Source of the DNA: an uncultured Oscillospiraceae bacterium
GTDB lineage: Bacteria; Bacillota; Clostridia; Oscillospirales; Oscillospiraceae
DNA length: 43,436 bases
Assembly (NCBI GenBank): GCA_944383165.1
Contig: CALWON010000009.1
Location: forward strand, 1-43,436
Direction of reading: 5' to 3'
Under the pieces are notes generated by a model, which saw nothing but the letters and a program-made list of their open reading frames with translations, made no database searches and was not told the origin of the DNA. Position numbers and translations under genes: made by a program. Below, one piece after another: positions 15,919-23,645 of this stretch (position 1 is the first letter of the stretch; each line of letters begins with the position of its first letter).

Positions 15919-17052
15919 ATGTCAACAGTTAGTTTAAAGCACATCTACAAGATCTATGATGGCAATGTAACAGCAGTCAGTGATTTCAATCTGGAAATTG
16001 CAGACCAGGAGTTCATCGTACTGGTTGGTCCTTCTGGATGTGGTAAATCCACAACCTTGCGCATGGTAGCAGGTCTGGAGGAAATTTCCAAAGGTGAGTT
16101 GTACATTGATAGCCGTCTGGTCAACGATGTGGAGCCCAAAGATCGTGATATTGCCATGGTGTTCCAGAGCTACGCCCTCTATCCCCATATGACAGTGCGG
16201 GAGAATATGGAGTTCCCCCTGAAGCTGAGAAAAGTGGACAAGGCAGAGATTGATCGTCGTGTCAACCAGGCAGCAGAGATTCTGGGCATTACCCAATATC
16301 TTGACCGTAAGCCAAAGGCACTGTCTGGTGGTCAACGTCAGCGTGTTGCCATTGGTCGAGCCATTGTGCGTGAGCCTAAAGTGCTGTTGATGGACGAGCC
16401 TCTTTCCAACTTGGATGCAAAGCTGCGTAACCAGATGCGTGCAGAGATTATCAAACTGCGTCAGAGAATCCAGACTACCTTTATCTACGTGACCCATGAC
16501 CAGACTGAAGCTATGACATTGGGCGACCGCATTGTCATTATGAAAGATGGCTTTGTGCAGCAGATTGGTACCCCTCAGCAGGTGTTTGATATGCCATGCA
16601 ACCTGTTTGTGGCAGGGTTCATTGGCACACCTCAGATGAACTTCTTTAAGGCACGTCTGGAAAAGAAGGAAAATACTTATGAGATCCACTGTATGGGCGC
16701 TGTGATCCCAGTTACAGATGAGATGGCAAGTAAGCTGGCAGCCAAAAATCAGGGCAGCATGGAGATTATTCTGGGCGTACGTCCTGAGCATATCAGCATC
16801 CATACCGAGCAGAGCAACGCCATTCGTTCCACAGTGGAAGTATCCGAGCTGATGGGCAGTGAGTTCTATCTCCATGCTACAGTGGGAGAAGGTGCCGATG
16901 CACAGGAGGTTGTCATGCGGATTCAGACCACAGACCTGCCTGCACAGTACCGTTCTGGTGTGCCATATGGGACCAAGATGGACTTCACATTCCCAAGTCA
17001 GTTGATTCACCTCTTTGATCCATCTACTGAGAAAAACCTCTTAGCAGATTGA
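15919..17052 (+). CDS. Sugar ABC transporter ATP-binding protein, MsmX/UgpC type
   Basis: Energises the two permeases upstream. The 377-residue product has Walker A GPSGCGKSTT (about residues 37-46), Q-loop VFQSYALYPHMTV, signature LSGGQRQR (about 134), Walker B VLLMDEPLSNLD and switch HD in YVTHDQTEAMT. A TOBE-type regulatory domain follows (about 240-370), as in MalK-like importers. The family start MSTVSLKHIYKIY fixes ATG 15919, though it lacks a normal ribosome binding site. Some MsmX-type ATPases serve several importers. Confidence 0.92.
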   Translation: MSTVSLKHIYKIYDGNVTAVSDFNLEIADQEFIVLVGPSGCGKSTTLRMVAGLEEISKGELYIDSRLVNDVEPKDRDIAMVFQSYALYPHMTVRENMEFPLKLRKVDKAEIDRRVNQAAEILGITQYLDRKPKALSGGQRQRVAIGRAIVREPKVLLMDEPLSNLDAKLRNQMRAEIIKLRQRIQTTFIYVTHDQTEAMTLGDRIVIMKDGFVQQIGTPQQVFDMPCNLFVAGFIGTPQMNFFKARLEKKENTYEIHCMGAVIPVTDEMASKLAAKNQGSMEIILGVRPEHISIHTEQSNAIRSTVEVSELMGSEFYLHATVGEGADAQEVVMRIQTTDLPAQYRSGVPYGTKMDFTFPSQLIHLFDPSTEKNLLAD

Positions 17053-17059
17053 TGAGACT

Positions 17060-17099
17060 TTGTTAAATACTTGACAAAAAGATTAGACTGGAGTATAGT
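17060..17099 (+). promoter_or_regulatory. Sigma-A promoter overlapped by a Rex-like operator
   Basis: TTGACA (17071-17076), 17-bp spacer and TATAGT (17094-17099) form a near-consensus promoter. TTGTTAA-ATAC-TTGACAA (17060-17077) matches the clostridial Rex operator TTGTTAA-N4-TTAACAA with one mismatch and covers the -35. Rex represses NADH-consuming fermentation genes when NADH/NAD+ is low, fitting an alcohol dehydrogenase target. Confidence 0.72.
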
Positions 17100-17163
17100 G
17101 ATTTTGGAAATCCAAACAATGGGAACGTCCTGACGGACACCTATACCAAGGAGGAACGTATAT

Positions 17164-18339
17164 ATGAATCGCTTTACACTTCCCAGAGATTTGTATCATG
17201 GTAAGGGTGCTTTGGAGGCACTGAAAACCTTGGACGGTAAGCGTGCCATTGTCGTCGTAGGTGGCGGCAGTATGAAGCGTTTTGGCTTCCTAGATCGGGT
17301 CACAGTTTATCTGAAAGAGGCCGGTATGGAGGTTGAACTATTTGAGGGCGTAGAGCCCGACCCCTCTGTTGACACCGTCATGAGGGGAGCTGAGGCGATG
17401 CGGAAGTTCCAGCCCGACTGGATTGTATCCATTGGTGGTGGTTCCCCCATTGATGCTGCAAAAGCCATGTGGGCATTCTATGAGTACCCTGATGTCACAT
17501 TTGAGCAGTTGATTACTCCATTCAGCTTCCCCAAGCTACGTACAAAGGCTCGTTTCTGTGCAATACCTTCTACTTCTGGTACAGCCACTGAGGTCACAGC
17601 ATTTTCTGTGATTACTGACTATACCAAGGGTGTGAAGTATCCTCTGGCTGATTTTAATATTACACCAGATGTGGCGATTGTGGACCCTGCTTTGGCTGAA
17701 ACTATGCCCAAGAAACTGACTGCACACACTGGTATGGATGCTATGACCCATGCCATTGAAGCCTATGTTTCTACTTTGCATTGTGACTACACCGACCCTC
17801 TGGCTTTACATGCCATTAAGATGATTTCTGAGGAACTGGTGAAGAGTTACAATGGTGACATGGAAGCCCGTGACCGGATGCATAATGCACAGTGTCTGGC
17901 TGGCATGGCATTTACCAATGCGCTGTTGGGTATTGTTCACTCTATGGCCCATAAGACGGGTGCTGCCTATACAGGTGGGCATATTGTGCATGGCTGTGCC
18001 AATGCCATGTATCTACCAAAGGTGATTGCATTTAATGCCAAGGAACCAGAGGCTGAGAAGCGGTACGGAGAAATTGCCGCCTCTCTGGGTCTGGAGCCAA
18101 CCAGCAAGGCACTGATTGCACACATCAACGAAATGAACAGGGCTTTGGATATCCCCTCTTGTATCAAAGACTATGAGGGTGGTATCATTGATGAAAAGGA
18201 ATTTATGGATAAGCTGCCTCAGGTGGCTGAGCTTGCTGTGGGCGATGCCTGCACAGGGTCCAACCCCAGACAGATCAACCCAGAGCAGATGGCAAAGCTG
18301 CTGAAGGCTTGCTTCTATGATGAGGAAGTTGACTTCTAA
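17164..18339 (+). CDS. Iron-containing alcohol dehydrogenase
   Basis: Type III NAD(P)H-dependent alcohol dehydrogenase, 391 residues, reducing an aldehyde to the alcohol in fermentation. GGGSPIDAAKA (about residues 98-108) is the nucleotide-binding motif. The metal ligands are Asp in DVAIVDPAL and His in MTHAIEAY, HSMAHKTGA and HGCANA. AAGGAGGAAC precedes the ATG. It has its own promoter and Rex-like site, so it is regulated by redox state separately from the ABC operon, although adjacency suggests it may reduce the aldehyde released by the aldolase. A general ethanol or butanol dehydrogenase is equally possible. Confidence 0.9.
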   Translation: MNRFTLPRDLYHGKGALEALKTLDGKRAIVVVGGGSMKRFGFLDRVTVYLKEAGMEVELFEGVEPDPSVDTVMRGAEAMRKFQPDWIVSIGGGSPIDAAKAMWAFYEYPDVTFEQLITPFSFPKLRTKARFCAIPSTSGTATEVTAFSVITDYTKGVKYPLADFNITPDVAIVDPALAETMPKKLTAHTGMDAMTHAIEAYVSTLHCDYTDPLALHAIKMISEELVKSYNGDMEARDRMHNAQCLAGMAFTNALLGIVHSMAHKTGAAYTGGHIVHGCANAMYLPKVIAFNAKEPEAEKRYGEIAASLGLEPTSKALIAHINEMNRALDIPSCIKDYEGGIIDEKEFMDKLPQVAELAVGDACTGSNPRQINPEQMAKLLKACFYDEEVDF

Positions 18340-18358
18340 AATTTCTACTTAAATATCG

Positions 18359-18402
18359 CAGAGAACAGGAGCGGATAGTCCAGCTCCTGTTCTCTGTTTT
18401 TA
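18359..18402 (+). terminator. Terminator of the alcohol dehydrogenase gene
   Basis: A 14-bp perfect stem CAGAGAACAGGAGC/GCTCCTGTTCTCTG (18359-18372 with 18383-18396) is followed by five T. Confidence 0.92.
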
Positions 18403-18472
18403 TGTACCAGAAAAAATGGTTGTAACATATTCATCACAAGTAATAAGACTTATTTTAACAGAAACAGTATAG

Positions 18473-18505
18473 AAAAGAGGCTCCACAGACTGTGGAGCCT
18501 CTTTT
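18473..18505. terminator. Terminator for the glycosyltransferase operon (minus strand)
   Basis: A 15-bp perfect inverted repeat (18473-18487 with 18491-18505, 3-nt loop) is flanked by A on one side and T on the other, so it can act on both strands. It ends just outside the minus-strand stop codon. Confidence 0.85.
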
Positions 18506-18509
18506 GTGC

Positions 18510-19892
18510 CTATTGTAGTTGTTCCTGATTAAACACACCACGCCAAAGGGTCATAATAAGAATTTTGATATCCAATGTCAATGACCAGTTTTCGATATAA
18601 TAAATATCGTGGCGAATTCGTTCTTCAATAGAGGTATCTCCACGCAAACCATTCACCTGTGCCCAACCTGTAATTCCAGGACGAACCTGATGTTTTACCA
18701 TATACAGGGGAATTTCCTCTTTAAATTGTTCTACAAAGTGGGGAAGCTCAGGGCGTGGACCAACCAAACTCATATCTCCTTTTAATACATTGAAAAACTG
18801 TGGAAATTCATCTAAGGAGCATTTGCGGATAATGGCACCAAATTTTGTTTTGCGGTTGTCATGATTGGTACTCCAACTGGTGTCAGAGCCATTATTTACT
18901 CGCATGGAACGGAACTTGTACATATAAAACAGCTTTTTGTTCAGTCCTACCCGCTGTTGTTTGAAAATAATGGGACCTGGGGAACTGAGCTTTACACCAA
19001 TGGCAGTAATCAGCATAATCGGGGAGCTACAGATAATCAAAATGAGAGAACCAATGATATCCATAGCACGTTTCATAAAGGCGTTACCCAAGTTATCCAG
19101 AGGAATGCGCCGCAAATTAATCATAGGTAGACCGTTGAGAGAATCAAACTGGGGATTGGAAGGCATATACTGAGCATAAAAGGGAATCAGGCTCAGTTTT
19201 GTACCACTGCTCTCACAGCCTCTGATAATGGTGGGCATTTGAATATATTCATCAATATCAAGCCCTGCTACCGCTTCGTCCGGTTTATGAGAGTTGAGAA
19301 TGTCGGTCAGGTCGTCAAAAGAGCCTAGATGGGGGATACGACTGATATCGGGTCTGTCTGCAATATAACCTACTACCTCAAAGCCAAGTTCTGGGCTACG
19401 CTCAATTTCCCGTAAATAATCGCGGGCAGCCTGCCCACAACCGATCAAAATCACGAATTTTTGGTTATGACCGAGCTGGCGTAGGCGGTGGAGGGACTTG
19501 CGCTCTATAATCCGCTTGATGCCCAATGAGCCATTGACACAGGCAAAGAAAATCAACAGAGCCAGTCGGGAGAAGTGAACATCTTTGAACAGAAAGAAGA
19601 ACATCTGTAACAGGATGAAGTCAAAAGTGTTTGCCCAAAACAGTTTCCCCAGTTGGCGGTGTAGTCTGACGCTGCGCTGAGATTGATAGAGACCAATAAT
19701 ACTGTAGGTAAATAGATGGATAGGGACAAGTGCCAGTGCTACCATCAGATAGGATGGAGCAGGCATTGTCATGGTACCGCCAGGTAAGATATAGAAGCGA
19801 ACGACAAAGCCCATCATAAAGGATAAAAAGACCAAACATCCATCTAAAAAAATGTTGATACGGTTAAGTAAATCCTGGTTTTCACGAATCAT
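18510..19892 (-). CDS. Polyprenyl-phosphate sugar-1-phosphate transferase (exopolysaccharide initiation)
   Basis: WcaJ/CpsE-type membrane enzyme that transfers a sugar phosphate to undecaprenyl phosphate to begin a surface polysaccharide. The 460-residue protein has four N-terminal membrane segments, a cytoplasmic CoA-binding-like domain (VILIGCGQAARDYL, about residues 147-160), a further membrane segment near 280, and the catalytic bac_transf domain. Diagnostic motifs are FKQQRVG, MYKFRSM, LDEFPQFFNVLKGDMSLVGPRP and RPGITGWAQVNG. GAGGTC precedes the ATG. It follows the glycosyltransferase gene by 44 bp. Confidence 0.93.
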   Translation of the reverse strand: MIRENQDLLNRINIFLDGCLVFLSFMMGFVVRFYILPGGTMTMPAPSYLMVALALVPIHLFTYSIIGLYQSQRSVRLHRQLGKLFWANTFDFILLQMFFFLFKDVHFSRLALLIFFACVNGSLGIKRIIERKSLHRLRQLGHNQKFVILIGCGQAARDYLREIERSPELGFEVVGYIADRPDISRIPHLGSFDDLTDILNSHKPDEAVAGLDIDEYIQMPTIIRGCESSGTKLSLIPFYAQYMPSNPQFDSLNGLPMINLRRIPLDNLGNAFMKRAMDIIGSLILIICSSPIMLITAIGVKLSSPGPIIFKQQRVGLNKKLFYMYKFRSMRVNNGSDTSWSTNHDNRKTKFGAIIRKCSLDEFPQFFNVLKGDMSLVGPRPELPHFVEQFKEEIPLYMVKHQVRPGITGWAQVNGLRGDTSIEERIRHDIYYIENWSLTLDIKILIMTLWRGVFNQEQLQ

Positions 19893-19936
19893 GATATGAC
19901 CTCGCTGTTGTGAAATTGTAGTAAGTCATTCTATCA

Positions 19937-21091
19937 TCATACCATGGATTTGTCAAATTCGGCAGAAATTTGACTGGGTTCCCCAACAGGTACCAAAGCC
20001 CCATACTGTGCCATAACCTGTGGAAACACCACCTCAAGAGAGAGAGATTCTGCCACCTGATGGGCATTTTCCCCAAGAAATTGACACAGTTTAGCATCTT
20101 CAGCCAGTTGGGACATAAGAGTGGCACAGGTAGTATAGTCTCCATAGGGAAACAGCAGACCAGTTTCCTGATGGGAAATCAAATCTTCATGCCCTTTTAC
20201 CTGTGAAGCGATAACAGGCAGACCACAGTACATAGCTTCCATAATATTGAAGGGGAGCCCTTCACTGCGGCTAGATGAAATGGCGGCATTGGCAGCAGCA
20301 TACCAAACAGGCATGTCTACATGCCCTGGAAAAACAACACGATGGGAAACGCCAAGTTGGTGGGCTAGTTCTATACAGAACTGTTTTAAAATACCCTCCC
20401 CAGGAAGCAACAGAATGATGTGTTCTGGCGTTTTTGAAAGGGCTTCAATTAAGTGGGCTTGGCTTTTTCGTTTGGAAAATTCAGCTGCATAGATAAAGAG
20501 AAAATGGTGGGTGTCAAATCCCAATTCCTCCCTTAATGTCCGCCCCTGTTGTGTGGGGAGAGGGGTAAACCGATGAAAATTAACACCCATGCCAGGAATC
20601 CACACGATTTTTTTCCCAAGTTTGTGTTTCCGTGCATAGATTTCATCCCAATGATTCATGACCATAAGTAAATCAGTGACAGGAGCAGTCATTTTTTCAG
20701 CACTGGACAGTAGAAGCCGTTTTGGAACAGAAGACTGCTGGTCAAATAAGTATCCATGAGAAATACAGGCAATTTTTGGTCTTTTTTTGAGACCGCTTGC
20801 AGCCAGACGGACAAAAAAGGAAGCAAGAGATGTATGACAGCTGATGAGGTCATAGTGGTTGTCGAGCAGCAGTTGGCGCAGTTCCTTCAGCGCAACGATA
20901 TTGCGTGGAGAAGTAATACTTTTTTCAAAGGAGATGGGATAGACTGCATCTGCCTCAGCAATTTCCATCTCACGACCGCCACAGGCCACATCTACTCCAT
21001 AGCCTAAACGACGAAATTCTGCTAGATATGCCCGATGAAAATTTAAAATATGAGAATGAGTGGAAGCCACAAAGAGAATACGACCACGCAA
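19937..21091 (-). CDS. Glycosyltransferase family 4 protein
   Basis: GT-B fold transferase of 384 residues, probably adding the next sugar to the lipid-linked intermediate made by the downstream gene's product. The N-terminus ILFVASTHSHILNFHRAYL is the GT4 acceptor-domain start. The donor half carries FIYAAEFSKRKSQ and SEGLPFNIMEAM, giving the E-x7-E nucleotide-sugar motif (about residues 285-295). Translation starts at TTG, because AGGAG lies 10 nt before it and the conserved fold begins immediately. A minus-strand TATAAT (21129-21124) probably serves it. Confidence 0.87.
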   Translation of the reverse strand: MRGRILFVASTHSHILNFHRAYLAEFRRLGYGVDVACGGREMEIAEADAVYPISFEKSITSPRNIVALKELRQLLLDNHYDLISCHTSLASFFVRLAASGLKKRPKIACISHGYLFDQQSSVPKRLLLSSAEKMTAPVTDLLMVMNHWDEIYARKHKLGKKIVWIPGMGVNFHRFTPLPTQQGRTLREELGFDTHHFLFIYAAEFSKRKSQAHLIEALSKTPEHIILLLPGEGILKQFCIELAHQLGVSHRVVFPGHVDMPVWYAAANAAISSSRSEGLPFNIMEAMYCGLPVIASQVKGHEDLISHQETGLLFPYGDYTTCATLMSQLAEDAKLCQFLGENAHQVAESLSLEVVFPQVMAQYGALVPVGEPSQISAEFDKSMV

Positions 21092-21187
21092 GAAAAACCA
21101 ACTCCTAAGGCTTATTTTGTCTCATTATAGCATAGAGAAGAAGGATTCGTCTATGGAAAGGGAAGGGAGCAGAGGAAGGTTTCCCAC

Positions 21188-21216
21188 TTGCACTTTTTGA
21201 GAAAACATTTTAAGAT
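21188..21216 (+). promoter_or_regulatory. Putative sigma-A promoter of the CoA-transferase gene
   Basis: TTGCAC (21188-21193), 17-bp spacer, TAAGAT (21211-21216), 31 bp before the ATG. Confidence 0.5.
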
Positions 21217-21246
21217 AGAAAAAGAGTTACCGTGAGGAGGCAGGTT

Positions 21247-22569
21247 ATGTACTTACAATATAAAGAGAAATGTATGACAGCAGAGGAGGCTGTCAGCCGG
21301 GCAGTTCAAAGTGGAGACTGGGTAGACTATGGCTTTGGTGGAGGGTTTCCAGAACTATTGGACAGAGCATTGGCAAGCAAAAAGGGAGAATTGACAGACA
21401 TTAAAATACGAGGGGGGCTTGTGCTTCAAAAACGAATTGAGGTGGTAGAGCAAGACCCAGAACAGACTACATTCCACTACTACAGTTGGCATATTGGAGA
21501 CTATGAACGAAAATTACAGAGCAGAGGCTTGTGCCAGTTTATACCTATGATTTTGCGGCAACTGCCCTATCTCTACCGTGACCATATTCGAGTGGATGTG
21601 GCATTCGTGCCTGTGTCCAAACCAGATGAACAGGGTTACTGTGGGTTAGGGATTTCCAATTATGCCTGGCGTACCATTTTTGAGGCAGCCAGAACTGTGA
21701 TTTTTGAAATCAATGAACAGCTTCCCACCCTACAGGGCGTGAATGGCTCCCATCGGGTTCACCTCTCAGAGGCGGATTATATTGTGGAGGGAGAACATAG
21801 CCCTCTGCCCATCCGCACCTACAAGGAACCCACAGAGGTGGATTTGAAAATTGCCAAATTGGTAGCGGCAGAAGTACCAGATGGGGCAGTCCTGTCCCTG
21901 GGTGTAGGAGGTGTTCCATTTACCATTGCCAAACTGTTGGCAGAGTCTGATGTGAAAGATTTGGGATGTCACACAGGGACCATCAGTGATGCGTTCTTGT
22001 CTCTCTATCAAGCTGGAAAACTGACCAACCAGAGGAAAGAAGTAGATAGAGGATACGCCACATGGAATTTGGCTATGGGTTCACAGGCATTATATGACTG
22101 GATTCAGGCAGAACCCCAGATGTTTAAACCTGCGGATGTGGATTATGTCCATTCTCCAGAGAGGATGGCACAGATGAGCCGTTTTATTAGCATCAATGGA
22201 GGAGTACAGCTGGATTTGATGGGGCAGGAGAACGCAGAATCTGCGGGTAGTCGGCAGCTTTCAGGCACAGGGGGACAACTGGATTTTCTGGAAGGTGCAT
22301 TCCGTTCTCCAGGCGGAAAAGGGTTTATATGTATCAATTCCGCAAGAACCACCAAAGATGGCAGTTTAAAATCCAATATTGTACCTTACATTCCTGGAGG
22401 AAGTACAGTGTCTGCCCCCAGAGGTCTGGTGCAGTATGTGGCAACGGAGTATGGAGTGGTCAAGTTGTCGGGACTCTCTCTACAGGAGCGGGCAGAAGCC
22501 ACGATTTCCATTGCCCACCCCATGTTTAGAGAGGAATTGACACAATATGCCAAAGAACATGGTCTGCAA
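21247..22569 (+). CDS. Butyryl-CoA:acetate CoA-transferase family protein, catalytic Glu apparently missing
   Basis: Member of the acetyl-CoA hydrolase/4-hydroxybutyrate and butyryl-CoA:acetate CoA-transferase family, 441 residues from the ATG after AGGAGG (21235-21240). Family landmarks are FHYYSWHIGDYERK, SLGVGGVPFTIAKLL, SDAFLSLYQAGKLTN, MGSQALYDW and the oxyanion-site SGTGGQLDF. Family members carry a glutamate in LG-x-HTE that forms the CoA thioester; here the run is LGCHTG, with codon GGG at 21976-21978, one base from GAG. If real, transferase activity should be lost or altered. It is a lone gene with its own terminator and no butyrate genes beside it. Confidence 0.85.
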
Positions 22570-22573
22570 TAAG

Positions 22574-22607
22574 AAAACGCTGGCGATTGCGTTCGCCAGC
22601 GTTTTTT
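22574..22607. terminator. Bidirectional terminator between the CoA-transferase and lysO
   Basis: A 13-bp stem AAAACGCTGGCGA/TCGCCAGCGTTTT (22574-22586 with 22593-22605) has a 6-nt loop and a T run that overlaps the lysO stop codon on the other strand. Confidence 0.88.
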
Positions 22608-23568
22608 AAAAAGGGAGGGAGACAATGATAGGAACCAGAAAAGGCACAGCCAAAGATAGGATGGCACCAGAGGTGAAGGAGTAAACTGCCATCCGTTCGC
22701 TGGTGGCGTTGACCACAACTGGTAATACTGTGTCCATTGCAGTGGCACCTGGAAGGGCAACTGCCTCTAAATAACCAAACCGCTTGGCAACAATGGGAAC
22801 CGCTACAATGGAGAACAGCTCATGTAAGATATTGGAGAGAAATGCAGTTGCAGATACTGTGAGGGAATAGGGAGCCAGCAGTGTGGGAGCCAGTGTATAC
22901 CAGCCAAAGCCCGCAGAGGCAGCCACACAATCTTTGATGGAAAGAGGAAGGAATAACCCTACCACAGCAGTCATAGCAAATGTGCCAACCATAGCAGCCA
23001 CTGGAACAATCAAGACACGGAACCCAGCACCACAGATTTGTTGATACAATCCACCTTGCTGTCCCATATCTACACCCACTAAAAAGAGAAGTAGATATAA
23101 TCCAAATTGAATGATGATTTTGCAGTGTGGAACTGCAGTATCTGGAAGCACAAAATAACCAAAAAACATCCCAACCACGACAGAACACAGGATACACAGG
23201 GTCAGGCTGTGGTCTAAATGGACTGCTTTTTCTTTGTCAGGTTGAGAGGTATTGTTGGTTGAGGTGGTTTCCCCCTGTGCATTGAGTTTTAAAATCCCTC
23301 TGCGCAGAAAGGAGACAGCCAAAAGACTGCCCACCATAGAAGCCAGTGTAATGGCAAAGGCCTGTACCCCTATGGTGCTCAGAGAGGAGATAATTTCTTG
23401 ATTGGAACCAAGTTCAGCCCCTAAAGTTGTAATCAAAATCAACAGGGCGGTGGTTTGTAATTTGGGCAGGTATGGCAGAGAAGGGCAACGACCCCCTAAA
23501 AACGCCCCCAAAGCCACAACACCCAGATAGAGTATGAGTTGAATGAGGGTGGAAGATAGTTGTTGCAA
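22606..23568 (-). CDS. lysO: LysO-family lysine exporter
   Basis: Integral membrane protein of the LysO/YbjE (DUF340) family, which exports lysine in E. coli. The 320-residue product has about eight to ten hydrophobic segments. Conserved points are LLFLVGVDMG, ASAGFGWYTLAP (about residues 213-224), NILHELFSIVAVP and GATAMDTVLPVV, which carry the acidic residues needed for transport in this family. The start is TTG at 23568 after AAGGAGGT at optimal spacing. It is 77 bp downstream of thrS with only a weak hairpin between (23599-23640), so read-through from thrS is possible. Substrate specificity is inferred from the family. Confidence 0.82.
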   Translation of the reverse strand: MQQLSSTLIQLILYLGVVALGAFLGGRCPSLPYLPKLQTTALLILITTLGAELGSNQEIISSLSTIGVQAFAITLASMVGSLLAVSFLRRGILKLNAQGETTSTNNTSQPDKEKAVHLDHSLTLCILCSVVVGMFFGYFVLPDTAVPHCKIIIQFGLYLLLFLVGVDMGQQGGLYQQICGAGFRVLIVPVAAMVGTFAMTAVVGLFLPLSIKDCVAASAGFGWYTLAPTLLAPYSLTVSATAFLSNILHELFSIVAVPIVAKRFGYLEAVALPGATAMDTVLPVVVNATSERMAVYSFTSGAILSLAVPFLVPIIVSLPF

Positions 23569-23645
23569 AAAGATACCTCCTTACAGGTTAAACCAATAGA
23601 ACGCCCGCACTGCACAGGCGGTACGGACGTTCTTTGTTAATGTGA

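Noticed and set aside
15934..17010. A 358-codon minus-strand frame
   Set aside because: Antisense to the ABC ATPase, with no recognisable motif.
23599..23640. Hairpin downstream of thrS as an intrinsic terminator
   Set aside because: The stem is imperfect and there is no T run on the minus strand; kept only as a weak possibility in the lysO entry.
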